A stretch of 64,000 bases of DNA from Liolophura sinensis (taxonomy: Eukaryota > Mollusca > Polyplacophora > Chitonida > Chitonidae), in assembly GCF_032854445.1 (NCBI RefSeq), contig NC_088303.1:36499265-36563264 (forward strand), read 5' to 3'. Made by a program: the position numbers and the translations under genes. The notes beneath the pieces are model-generated. The model was not told the origin of the DNA. It saw only the letters and a program-made list of their open reading frames with translations, and made no database searches. Positions 14,050 through 25,379 of the stretch are shown piece by piece; within the stretch, counting starts at the first letter, position 1; the number at the start of each line of letters is the position of its first letter.

Positions 14050-14705
14050 ATGTTAGTCGATCTATAGACCCACGTACTTAGAATGATTAGTCGATCTATA
14101 GACTGCCACGTATTTAGAATGATTAGTCGATCTATATACTCCCACGTATTTAGAATGATTAGTCGATCTATAAACTTCCACGTATTTAGAATGATTAGTC
14201 GATTTATATACTTCCACGTATTTAGAATTGGTCGGTCTGTAGACTCTCACGTACTTAGGGTTAGTCGGTCTATGGACTCCCACGTATTAAGGATTAGTCG
14301 GTCTATAGACTCCCACGTATTTAGGATTGGTCGGTCTATAGACTCCCACGTATTTAGGATTGGTCGGTCTATAGACTCCCATGTATTTAGGATTGGTCGG
14401 TCTATAGACTCCCATGTATTTAGGATTGGTCGGTCTATAGACTCCCACGTATTAAGGATTAGTCGGTCTATAGACTCCCACGTATTAAGGATTAGTCGGT
14501 CTATAGACTGCCACGTATTTAGAATGATTAGTCGATATATAGACTCCCACGTATTAAGGATTAGTCGGTCTATAAACTCCCACGTATTAAAGATTAGTCG
14601 GTCTATATACTTCCACGTATTTAGAATGATTAGTCGATCTATATACTTCCAGGTATTTAGAATGATTAGTCGATATATAGACTCCCACGTATTTAGAATG
14701 ATTAG
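14050..14705. repeat. 33/36-bp minisatellite x about 18-19, open on both strands
   Basis: The 33-bp unit is gattggtcggtctatagact plus cccacgtatttag; flanking units are 36 bp with an extra AAT (ttagaatgattagtcgatc). Both lengths are multiples of three, so plus frame 14083-14811 (242 codons, SRSIDSHVFRI repeats) and minus frame 14720-14247 (157 codons, LNTWESIDR repeats) stay open. I regard neither as a gene: there is no non-repeat coding sequence and no splice structure. Confidence 0.94.
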
Positions 14706-15204
14706 ATATTTGCAAGTCAAAGGTTTAATCGTTCCGTCTTCAGATTATTCCTATCAGTATTACGAAAGCTTGAAGTTATTGTATTTCAAATCTTTCATCA
14801 GTCCCAGGTGACCACAAAGATAATTACCCTGCTAGGCTAAAAAAATACGGAGCCGCAAAAACGACATGGTAAAAAAATTTCATAATTTTTTAGCCAAAAT
14901 TTGGTGTATGTTTCAGATTTCTAGCTTTCATAGATTTGCAGGCTATTGAAATTACGTTAATAAATTTAGTTTTACGACTAGGCAAAAAACTAGCTATGAT
15001 GTCATATATTCGACCAGTGGCAAGCTTCCACGGTTTAAAGCGGAAGTTCAAATACACTGGTTGATTGGGGGAAAATCTGAAAATCAATCGGTCACAAAAT
15101 CCGTGGAATAAAAATAATAACAATAATCTGTGCGAAAACAACAAGGGGTCCTGCATGGTACCTGGGTGAACCCTAATTATTGATTACTTATTATTATTTC
15201 ATTG

Positions 15205-15305
15205 TTGCTTATAACGCGATACGCAAGAATTTTTCATTTATATGATGTCGGTCAGTCTAATGGGTGGAGGAAATCGGACTGCCCAGGGTAATCCAACTAA
15301 ACCAA
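15205..15305 (-). mobile_element. family-1 SINE, degraded
   Basis: gcgatacgcaagaatttttc, atttatatgatgtcggtcag, ctaatgggtggaggaaatcg, then cagggtaatccaac. Old copy of the 3' module. Confidence 0.55.
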
Positions 15306-15794
15306 ATGTCCAAATTAGGATAAAGACTTCGGAAGCGTGGGCTGTAAGTAGACAAATCAAATCATGTCCGATTATATAAACAAATACAACAAATCTGGTA
15401 GCAACATGGACTTACATATGTATTTCACAGTAAGACAAATAGTTTTCTACAGCGCCACCTTGATATAAGAGACAAGCCTTCTTTTCACCTAATTGTTTCA
15501 GCGATTGTTAAAAAACAGAGGCAAACTCTAAACATACCCACCGGCCTCCGCATAGTTCCAATCAATTTCACAGGTTGTAAGACATTGGTAACTAGATGGT
15601 CATAAACATGTTCAAAGCAAAGGTGGGACCGAGGTGTTACTAACTCATTGGATATCAACCAACCTGCAACAAGCTGCGTCTGAGCAGTACCAAGCAACGT
15701 CTGAACAATTCTAAGCTATAACCAGTTGGAACTGCAAGGAAACACTCAGCTTGGTATCAGCTTAAAAGAGCTTGCCTGTTGGTTTATTCCAGTT

Positions 15795-16265
15795 CGAGTC
15801 CATTTCCCCATCAGGGGCTAGGCCCGTGCAGGCTGCTTAATGATGCCTGCTGTTTTATCCTAGGTCCCATTCATTTTTCTCTGAGGGGCTAGGCCTGTAT
15901 AAGCTGCTTGATGAGACCTATTGTTTTCCCCTAAGTCCTGTCCATTTCTCTGTGAGGAACCAGGCCTGTATAAGCTGCTTGGCTAAGTCTCCTGCATTCT
16001 CGTAGGTCCTTGTCCATTTTTCTCTCTGAGGAGCCAGGCGCTTGGTGATGCATGTTGGTTATTCACAGGTTCTGTCCATTTCTCTCTGAGGAACCGTGTC
16101 TGTATAAGCTGCTAGGCTAAGACTCCTGCATTCCTCCTCGTAGGTCCTGTCCATTTCCCTTTCGCCTGTATAAGGTGCTTGGTGATGCCTGTTGCTTTTT
16201 CCTAGGTTCTGTCCATTTCGTTATGATGACGTAAGCCTGTGTGAGCAGCTTGGCGAAGTCTACAG
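15795..16265. repeat. degenerate ~70-77-bp minisatellite x about 6-7
   Basis: The recurrent string is gcctgtataagctgcttgg, followed by cctgttgttttcctaggtcc and tgtccatttctctctgagga. Copies start near 15800, 15875, 15945, 16015, 16075, 16150 and 16205. They differ by several indels, so the array is old. Confidence 0.85.
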
Positions 16266-16371
16266 TTTTTTCTTCTATGCATGTTCATATAGGTTAATTC
16301 CTCAGACACATGTTGTATGTTATTACAATATTTCAAAGTTAACTGTACCGTAAATTATTTCGCGTAATATG

Positions 16372-16405
16372 ATTTAAATGATATTTTAAATAATATCATT
16401 TAAAT
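16372..16405. repeat. perfect AT-rich hairpin, 14-bp arms
   Basis: atttaaatgatatt (16372-16385) and its exact reverse complement aatatcatttaaat (16392-16405) flank a 6-base loop ttaaat. It lies just beyond the ~75-bp minisatellite. No function is assigned. Confidence 0.85.
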
Positions 16406-16409
16406 GAAT

Positions 16410-19400
16410 TGATATAAGGCAATATCAATTATGAGTATCTGTAACACTTGTATTTAGAATATTTCAATGAACAAAGTGTCAAAACCGCCAAGCAAATATC
16501 AGTGTATATTAATAAGGCCAGTGTTTATTATTTCCACCGATATGATTTCAATTAATACATGTAATAATAATCGTAAGAGATTTTGCACAGATGAATGTTT
16601 GACTGTTACGTCTGTCAGTGGCCAACTGGTATGGATAAGGTAAATGACGTCGCAGGAGAAGTTTTCAAAAAAAAATGTCAAAAAGTAGTTAGGATATAGC
16701 CTGCCCTGATGAAGTCTGCTATAGAAATCGTTCAAACGTTCTGTCGGGCCAGATAGTTGATATACAAAATAACTACCTCCACGGATTTGTCATTCCACCA
16801 GCTTTTGAAGCAGTTGCTGATATATTATCACCAAAATACTTAAAGCATTCAGTGGAGAAAAGCCCAATTCTTGGGTTAGCTTGAGATTTACATATTACAA
16901 TTCTAAACTAGTTAATCGTGGCGACTGACGCCGAGTTGTGACTGCCGAACTATAGGTAACATATAATTCTTGGTAAACAAGAAAAAAATAATAGAAAATT
17001 GATGAAAAAGAACTACTGAATACTTTATTCGAGAAGTGTATTGGCGATCCTTGTCGCTAAAATTTCGACCTTTGAAAGCTGATATGTTTTCGTCCACTTG
17101 TGGCTGTCCCCTCTGTCATGTCCGCGCCTCTTTACAGAATCCAGTCTCTCCATGTAATGGATACACACAGTTCACTCGGATATATTTTGCAGCCAATAGT
17201 AATTTTAGAAACCCCTCAACCTCAAAGCGACCGAGTGGCCAACCTGACAGAGGCCTCATTTCCAGGTGATCACGTTCTCTCTGATTATATACATTGTCTC
17301 TGGCTTTGGTTAATAGAACTAAGGTAGACTTGGAGCATATGCGGAAATCAGTTTCCTATTCGGGTTGATCTCTTCCCTGCATCTCTTTTGAGCGCGATAT
17401 TTATCTCCGAGACCCAAGTCGTAAAGGGGCTGTGGACGTCTAGGCATGATTGCAAGCACCCAGGGCGAGTAATGGATCAAGCAGCCTCTTTTGTAGCATG
17501 ATCGTAGAGCTACTTCCGGTGTTCCTCTGGCAACTTCCGGTAAGTGCCGAAGCATTACCCGCTAACAGCTAGGCATCCTAATGTCCGCCTGGGAAGACAT
17601 TAGCCTTTGAAATCAGTTTTTACCAGTGAGTAGGTATTAATAGCGTCTGAGGGCTGTCATCTTTCACCATTAACAGCCTGTTCACCGAAGTGGTCATTAT
17701 TTTTGGCGCTTAAAGGGTGGAGACGACCAACCCGTAATAAACAGGACAAGTTAAATGGACCAAGCACATAACCTTATTTCACTTTGCACAACCGTAAGTC
17801 TTTGGGGAAGACATGAACAGTGTGACGGAGTCCATTTTCTCACATCTTGGTGGAATTGGTATGTCTCATTAAGCACGTTTATACATAGTATCCTCCCTCC
17901 CCACAAACTATAACAGCGCATATGTGTTCTGACAAGGCTAGCTGTGTAAAAGGGCCGGATTACTTTAAACATTTCCTATCCAAATGATTAGCGATTCTCA
18001 GAACATTGGGCACAGAGGCCTATGCGCAAACAAGGTTCATCTGTAATACTTTTGTAATAGAATATGTGAACTTTAGCTGAAGGCCTTCAGGTGGAAGACT
18101 AAAGGCTGTTTGTAATACTTCCATGCTGCCCCATGCAAGTTACGTAATATATACAAAAACACATTATTCCCAATGTGCACTCTGTATATACAAAACAGAC
18201 TGCATAAATGCCTTAAGGCCAACATCATCCAAATTTATATACATGTACGTTATAACTTTACGTTGTACTAAACAGCCTAAAGGCGTATACTCGAAATGGA
18301 TGTGTATTTGGTATGTACTACAGTATACGCGAACTTCACATAACATTTGGTACAGTAGCCTTTAGGCCAAAGTAAATTTAAATGCGCAACTTCTGCAACA
18401 GGTCGAGATACTAATACTATACTAACTAATCATCTCATGTTGAAATTGATACCAAAATAGTCCCTTGGCTTAGCTCTAAGCCATAAAGTGAGAACCCATT
18501 GCCTGTCCAGTCCCGTCTCGGTGTACTGAGACTGCATGGGTGGGGTGTTATGACTGTTTTGGGGCTTTGTACTCCAGTGAGGCAGCTTTATATAGATTGG
18601 TCGGTATTAAGGCCGGCCTGCTACAAGACGGTGCCGACGTGATATGATAGAAATAAGGATGAAAGCTATTTGAAAAGAAAAGAAAATTAACTAAGCACAA
18701 CCGGAAAGACTTCTAAAACTGTATCTATAAATAGGTTTTTAATGGTTTTGCCCATGTAAGTTTTGTTACCGTTAACGGTATATAATATATGCTGTTTTAT
18801 AGGTTTAGTTACCTATAACATTGACATAGATTTCACAAAAATCTTTTATGGGGTGAAAAATTCACTTCATGTACCATTATAGCAAAATATGGTCAATTAA
18901 GCCCTCCTTAAAATTTAACTGTCCTTTGAAATGAGCTCAAAAGTCGAAAGACATGTTCATCTTTTGTTTTTCTCCGCATTCAACAACAAGCAACCCTACA
19001 AACCAAGTCTACGTTTCCTAGAAACGAAACTTTACTGTCCATAAAAATCACTTCTTGATGTGATTAAATACTTTCGTTTGATTAAACGCTTCTTGCAAAC
19101 TGGAAAAATCACATAATTTACACACTACACATATGCATGTATGTAGTCTTTTTTACAGACGAAACTGAGTAGAATTTACACTTTAAACGTGTGCAGGTTT
19201 TGATCGATGTGTAATCTGATACTTCAAATCTGTAGCAGCACTGGACAAAAGAACGAAGGCATATATCTATATATATGTTTTCCATATTTTAAATGTGACA
19301 CTGGCTTCCTTTGATACCTTAACCCTTACATTTTTCACACAAAGGGAGATCAGATAGTTGGACAGGATCCACTTCCGTTTTTTTTTTCCTGATTTCATCT

Positions 19401-21280
19401 TCCCATTATCATTGTCTGCCTTACTGGCTGTTGGCTTTGTGGCTTGTTCTTTGGTGTCAAAGGGAGTAAAAGTTAGCTCGCCAGAGGGTTTGGTTTGAGG
19501 GAGAGCGGCTGGGGGGACTTCCGTCGGTGGCGGTGTGACAACGAAAGCTCCCTCACTTCTCCCACCAATCTAATTGCTTCCGATGGCTTTGGTTCCTATG
19601 GAGATTGATGGAGTCCCCGATCGGACACGTTTTTATCATGAAGAAGCCGTGGCGAACTCACTTCCGGCGATACGTCCTTAAAGATGGCAAGAAACGTCGA
19701 CTTTCTTACGCATCGCTAGGAATTAATCAAGACGGGAGAGGTAATTAGGGCCTGGCCACACTTACAAAACTCCCTGCCCCATATCTGCTCTGACAGTGCT
19801 CCGCACATTGGAAACGTTATATACCATTATTTTAACGGACGACATTTAAACACAGAAATGCCTCGAGCAATGTCAGCACACTAAATCAGCCATTTTTAAA
19901 AAGCCTTCCTTTCAATAAAGCGGGAAATTTTGGTAGTCAAATAAAATAATATATGTTGTATTGAACAGAGCAATAAACTGAGAGAACTTAAAGAAAAACC
20001 CATAAAGAAAAACATAAGACGATATTATCGGCCGCGGTAGGCTGGGATCTTCAATCGAAATTCCTCAGGATACTATATATTAATCATGCCTAGGGGAATC
20101 AATACAGAGAAATACCGATCGTACTTATTTTGATAATGCAATAGAAAGAAAAAGAGTATCTTTCTGTATACATTTTAGCCGCAAATAAAGAATAAAGCAA
20201 GATAAAAATGTGTACACCTTCACAAATTCCATTTCATACTTCTTTACACGGCACGATACGTATGCTGTTGTTTGGCACATTTATATCCTTTTGCATATTC
20301 CGTGTAAACCGATTCAATCATGCACATTGTCTTGATGTGACATGTGAAATAAAGGCTTATAGTGGTATTTAAACTCTCGCTATATTTATTTATAAGCCCT
20401 ACCCTGACCTACCTGGCTCTGACACATAAAGTCTGGTTTTATTACCCTTCTTTAAAAGCGTAACAAGGTAAAGGCGCGCCGAGATGTAACCAACGGTAGA
20501 TTAGATTTTTCACTGTTCCACTGAAATCATTTATAGCATTTAATCGTTGAGAAATGTTTCCGCTGAAAAGATTTCCACAGAAGAATGTATCGACGGGAAC
20601 TGGTCATTGAATTTTGACGATCACTTCAAACACTAGTTAATTAGCTAGGTAGGCTTACTGTTAATAATATCATTATTTCGCCTCAAAGCACAAACAGTGT
20701 AAGTAACGGATGACATTACAATAGCCATCACGTTGTCCAGTAATTTCTGAACCGTAACAATTGCCAATTTGGCCGGCCAGAAGACGAGAGGTTTTTTTCA
20801 CCTGAGAACTCCTTGTTATGTTAATGACAGCAACAGATTTGGAATTAAAAAGAGCCACATGCATATATCAGATGAAACCTTTATTAAAATCAACTATTCA
20901 GCGAATGATAAAAAAGGAAAGAAGAGAAAAAAAGCTTTATTACAATATGCCTGCCTCTCTGTCACCTGGCGACCCTGAGCTTGGTCACCGTCCAAACGTT
21001 TCTGAGAACTGCCTTATGTCTCCTGCCAAGAACAAACCCGATTCAGAATTCATCATAATCCAGTGGTTTATCCATAATGAAGACATAACGTGATTTATGA
21101 GGCAGAATAGCAATCGGAAATCATAGCTGGTTATTTGCATCACCACAGGTATAATTACATGACTCGCTGATGCCGTCGATACGAGACTTTGACCCAAATC
21201 TTTTTTCCCTGACTAACTATTGTCGAAATGCGCCGTGTAGATTAAAGCCCACAAACTGGATTCAAATGTAACAGTTTATT
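16410..21280. other. no gene seen
   Basis: Mixed AT-rich DNA with GC-richer patches near 17210-17560 and 19480-19760. The second has a short basic frame, MKKPWRTHFRRYVLKDGKK, on plus and a donor-like GTAATT after it, but no family is recognised. A perfect palindrome taccgttaacggta lies at 18767-18780. A possible family-2 SINE is listed separately. Confidence 0.45.
18495..18665 (+). mobile_element. possible family-2 SINE relative
   Basis: gactgcatgggtggggtgtt resembles the body of the 32475 copy (gtgagtgggtggggtgtc), and gcctgctacaagacggtgcc then gacgtgatatgatag resembles the distal body before the 3' module. The head and tail are not clear. Confidence 0.4.
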
Positions 21281-21284
21281 TTGT

Positions 21285-21380
21285 TTCTTCGATTTGTGTT
21301 TTACGCCGAATTCACGAATATTTCACTTACACGACGGTGGCATTATGATGGGAGGAAGGAAATGTACATCGGAGTAGGCA
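21285..21380 (-). mobile_element. family-1 SINE, degraded
   Basis: gatttgtgttttacgccgaa, cacgaatatttcacttacac, gacggtggcattatgatggg. Only the 3' module survives. Confidence 0.7.
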
Positions 21381-22189
21381 GGTATAAATGATTTTCATAA
21401 CTTGATTTATGCTCATAGCACGAGTATCAAATAAGCAAGTTGCCCTCAAAGTAACTGTAGGTAATTTTAATACGAAAAACAAGAATTAACAGGTGTCTGT
21501 TAGGCTATACGTGGTGTGTACGTTGTTTGGTTAACGTGTTACGTGAACGTGGCCTAAATGGAGCTCGTGGGCTCATACATAACTAATAAGGCCAGGGGCA
21601 ATATTTACCAGACTAAACACATTTGCGCACTCGTATATCTTAGGGCAAAGATAAAGTGCAAATGCTTCTAAAAGCACTAGCAAGCTGTAAATATATTTCT
21701 GATATAAACGTAAAAAAAAAAACCCATGTATATGCATGTATATGTACACCCGTCTTCAAATCAGTAACCGGATTATAGTAGGATGTTACAACACTGACTG
21801 TGATCAGAAGACAGTTAAAATGTATGGATGGTAGAGAGGAAGTATATGCCCGAGGACTTCCACAAGCGAGCTGACAGATGCTTATATTCATCAGCTCTTA
21901 CTCCACATGACTAGTTTGGACCGCCCGGTCAACATGTACACTTCCAGTTGACATTATCATTAAATTTCACCGGGTGCAATCGTTAAAAAGACACCCCATT
22001 AATCTTCACCTAATCAGTACAACAACCAGTGGCCCTGTTGGTTCACTTGGAAATTGTCTTACTGTTGGCAGTGGATAGAAAAGAAAAAACAAAACATGAG
22101 CTTGGCATTTTGACGGGCTGGAGTTATAATGAGAGATTCTGGAGAAGAAATTAAGTGAATCGGCGTGCCCCTAAAATCAAGTGGTTTGT

Positions 22190-22920
22190 TCACTGTGATG
22201 TCTGATCCCTGCCCTGCAGTGGATCCCTGACTGCACACAATTCGTAGATCCCCCGCACAATTCCACCACCTTTTCCATCCTCACCTGTAATGATTTGTCT
22301 ATTTCGTGGATTTTCCTCGAGTGGTCTTACTATTGGGAAGCTCTTATCTGACCAACTCAACTGGGATAACCCGAGGAGTGTGGCAAATACAACATTCTCG
22401 TTCATCAATTGTTTGTCTTCTCAATAGTGCCACGCGCCCTTGTCACGTGCCAAGGGTGGGGCTCGTGCTTTGGAGGACCCTCTTTACCCTGACGCTGTTT
22501 CGCACTTGATTTACCACGCACGTTCGCATGACTGCCTAATGCGCGCGAGCGCAGGTAAAGCGGGATCTGACGAGAAATTCGACTGAATCTGCCTCCGTCC
22601 ATTACCACACCTGTGATGACCAGTCTTTGACTGGCGTGTCGACGCGCACAGATTATACCCGCTTAACAGTCATGTATTGATGAGGCGTGAAGGAGGCGTC
22701 TTTGCGAGCCCGAAGCTGTGAGACCAAAGTGGCCGGGCTGGCTGTCATCGAGCTGAAGAGAGACGAGGTCGTCTGTGAATAGCGGCGCAATGCAGTTATA
22801 CAGAATGGATCAGCTCAATTGTTGATGATCTTATAAGGCATTCATCGTCAACACAACTCGAGTGGTCTGGGCATAGTGGTCGCTGACACAGCCAGCTTAT
22901 TCGCGATAATCCACCATCAT
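22190..22920. other. gene-free CpG-richer block
   Basis: Contains gcgcgcgagcgcaggtaaag, cgtgtcgacgcgcacag and tgtaatgatttgtc; no coding frame with splice structure was found on either strand. Short frames here are unconvincing. Possibly regulatory or a CpG island; an unseen promoter cannot be excluded. Confidence 0.2.
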
Positions 22921-23554
22921 AGGTTAATTGCTTAACACCACAGTAGAGCCATTTTGATTTGGTTCAGTCACTCTCAAGCATATGGTGCGGTAAATAGTAG
23001 GAAATTATACTCCATGCAATGGATGAAACGTTTCAGCACGAATAACGCAAATTATATGAAAGAATAGTTTATAAATATACTGCGTTCTTATGACTCAATA
23101 CGCATTGATTTGTAAACGCTGGATTTCGAATTAAAGATAAACGTTATAATTAAAGCGTATACCCACAATGTTATAGTCTTATTCCCTGGATTTATTATTG
23201 TCTTTTCAAATAAAACAAAAACAAGCATCATAACATTGCGCCATATCTACATTTCTATCTCCCTGCATTTTGCTTTCACTAAAATAATTAGAAAATTTGT
23301 TACCATTTAACAAATACATTTTGTAGATAAAATTTAATCGAAACAAATTAGCGGATTTAAAATAATATATTTAATAAGATGAATATATGTTCATTACTAT
23401 TGCTTTTTTTTAGAAAGACAGAAAGTTACGTTTTTGGTATTTACTTGTACATGTACTACAAGTATTATGCATCGTCAGTCTGGGCAAATAAATTTGAAAA
23501 AAGCGAAGATTATACTGAAAATTTCCTTGTCTGCTGACGATCGACATAATCTGA

Positions 23555-23650
23555 TATTTATTGAATTGGTATTTTAGGCCGTACTCAAGAATATATAACA
23601 TCATAACACCAAACTCAAGAATGTTTCACTTACTAGTATATACAATGTGG
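23555..23650 (-). mobile_element. family-1 SINE scrap with internal repeat
   Basis: attggtattttaggccgtac and tcaagaatatataacatc, then a second caagaatgtttcacttact. The 3' module seems partly duplicated; the rest of the element is not recognisable. Confidence 0.5.
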
Positions 23651-24024
23651 ATAAGGTTTATTATGGGTAGTGAAAACAAGAGTGCTCTGAGTAGACATGG
23701 ACGGAGGCTCCGACCAGGGAAATGATATTACATTTCAATATGTAACTCTAGAATCTGTAGGAGATATATAGGGAGGAACTGCAGTTTGTCCATGATTTCA
23801 GTATCGGATACCATAAGTAATACTCCTTTCACGTCCTAGAATATTGTGCCCAGGTGTACAATACAAAGTTACGTGTCACATGTCAGTGTAAACTCACGGA
23901 TATAACTTGATGGAAGACAAAAAGTTCCAAATGACCCATAACTATACACGTAATAAGGCTAATCTCATGCCTATAATAACCAAGCACGTTACAGACGTAA
24001 ATAAACAGATAAGTACATTTTTAA

Positions 24025-24180
24025 CATTTCCAATCTCCCGAGGAAGGTCCCACAGCAACCAGCCGATAGGTCGTGGGTTTCCCCTTAAGTCGTCCCCGTT
24101 TCCTCGTACCACAGCGCTGGCCGCCGTCATATAAGAGACATGTTGTTAAGCGTGGCGTAAAACTCCAATCAAAGAAATAA
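24025..24180 (+). mobile_element. family-1 SINE body, plus orientation
   Basis: Read left to right: ggtcgtgggtttccccttaa, cgtttcctcgtacca, gctggccgccgtcatataag, gtggcgtaaaactccaatca, aagaaata. This is the complement-oriented body of the 8704 copy with a short tail; the tRNA head is absent or unrecognisable. Confidence 0.8.
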
Positions 24181-25267
24181 TCATGTAGCAATACTTTTTT
24201 GGGAAAAATTTTCTAGTTTATCTGACAAAGGCAAGTCAGATTCAGATTGTGCTGAGAAATACTAATGCCCTCCGGTACACAGGAACAATTCCCGCCTCGT
24301 GTCATTCTGACACAAAGCTGTGCAGTTTGGAGTTCATCCTTGCTTTTGCGATGACGTTTTGCGGAAACACTGGTAACGTAGTACTCATTCAATGTAAGAC
24401 AACAATGGTCAGTCAGAAACTGGGTCGCCATCGCTAGGGAATAGGTGCTCCATTCAGCACAGTAAGTTTGCAGTAAAATTTTTTTTATTTGAAAGATTTC
24501 CGAATGTTCTCGTTCAGTTCTAAACGGCGATTTTTGTGATTCAAACAAAGTACGTACTTGCACCACCCAAAAACTTGATCGTACATAAAAATTTCTCTTG
24601 TACTAACGAAGGATGGCAGCTGATGAATGGAATGAACTGAAGAGACCGAACGAAACCATCAACCATTATTGCGAAACTCTCCCACGCGTGTTATATCGGG
24701 GTGTGGGGAAGTTTGGGGGGTGGGGGGTTGCTTCTATTTTGTGAACTTTGTGCAAGACCACACAGAGAGTATTTAATGTCACTACGATCTCAAGGGAATC
24801 CAGAAAAGGGAACTCAACCCACACTTCGTGTGACATTGCGATTGAATAGCAGGTGCCTTAACGACTAGGTCACGGACCACTGCCAACCAAACGAATAAGC
24901 CGAGGCATATGTGTTGACATGTGTCGGCATCATATTTTAGCAAACGAAAAAATTAAGCAAAGAGACCAGTCTAAAGTTTATAGTATGCCTCAGGTTGGAG
25001 TTTATCCCAGTTTTGCTCATCGTTGTCCGGAAAGCTAAACCAATCAAGAAAAAGTGGATTTGATCTGAATCTTAAATTTGAGAACGATAACTAGAGCATA
25101 TTTTCTATACTGTACGTCTTTAATTACATAATATATGATGTGGATCAACCCAAAAAACGAGACTTATAGCTATTTGTTTGCGTAGATAGTTTCACTCAGA
25201 AAGTGTTCGGATATTTCATAAGAGGAGAGGGAAATCAGAGTGAAGGACAGGATGACGAATGGTTTCC

Positions 25268-25279
25268 CCGGTCGACCGG
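25268..25279. repeat. 12-bp palindrome within a larger imperfect hairpin
   Basis: ccggtcgaccgg is a perfect palindrome. Around it gaatggtt (about 25257) pairs with aaccattc (about 25301), giving a nested hairpin. Confidence 0.6.
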
Positions 25280-25379
25280 ATCAATTTTGGGCCAGTCCGG
25301 ATAACCATTCACTTCCTAAAGCGATCGTACTTTGATATTTGTACCCGTTAGTCGAGGCTGGAAGGGCAACCGGAAAGTT

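Noticed and set aside
14083-14811. 242-codon frame as a repeat protein
   Set aside because: Fully explained by 33/36-bp units; the opposite strand is open too. Reported as an observation, not a gene.
19550-19760. Short plus frame MKKPWRTHFRRYVLKDGKK ending near a GTAATT
   Set aside because: Basic and exon-like at first sight, but another plus frame is equally open and I recognise no domain; too weak for a CDS call.
24805-24895. tRNA-like stretch (minus: gtgacctagtcgttaaggc), with similar ones near 36150-36237 and 55370-55480
   Set aside because: They resemble degraded tRNA-derived SINE heads, but no cloverleaf or shared body could be established by eye; not called as tRNA genes.
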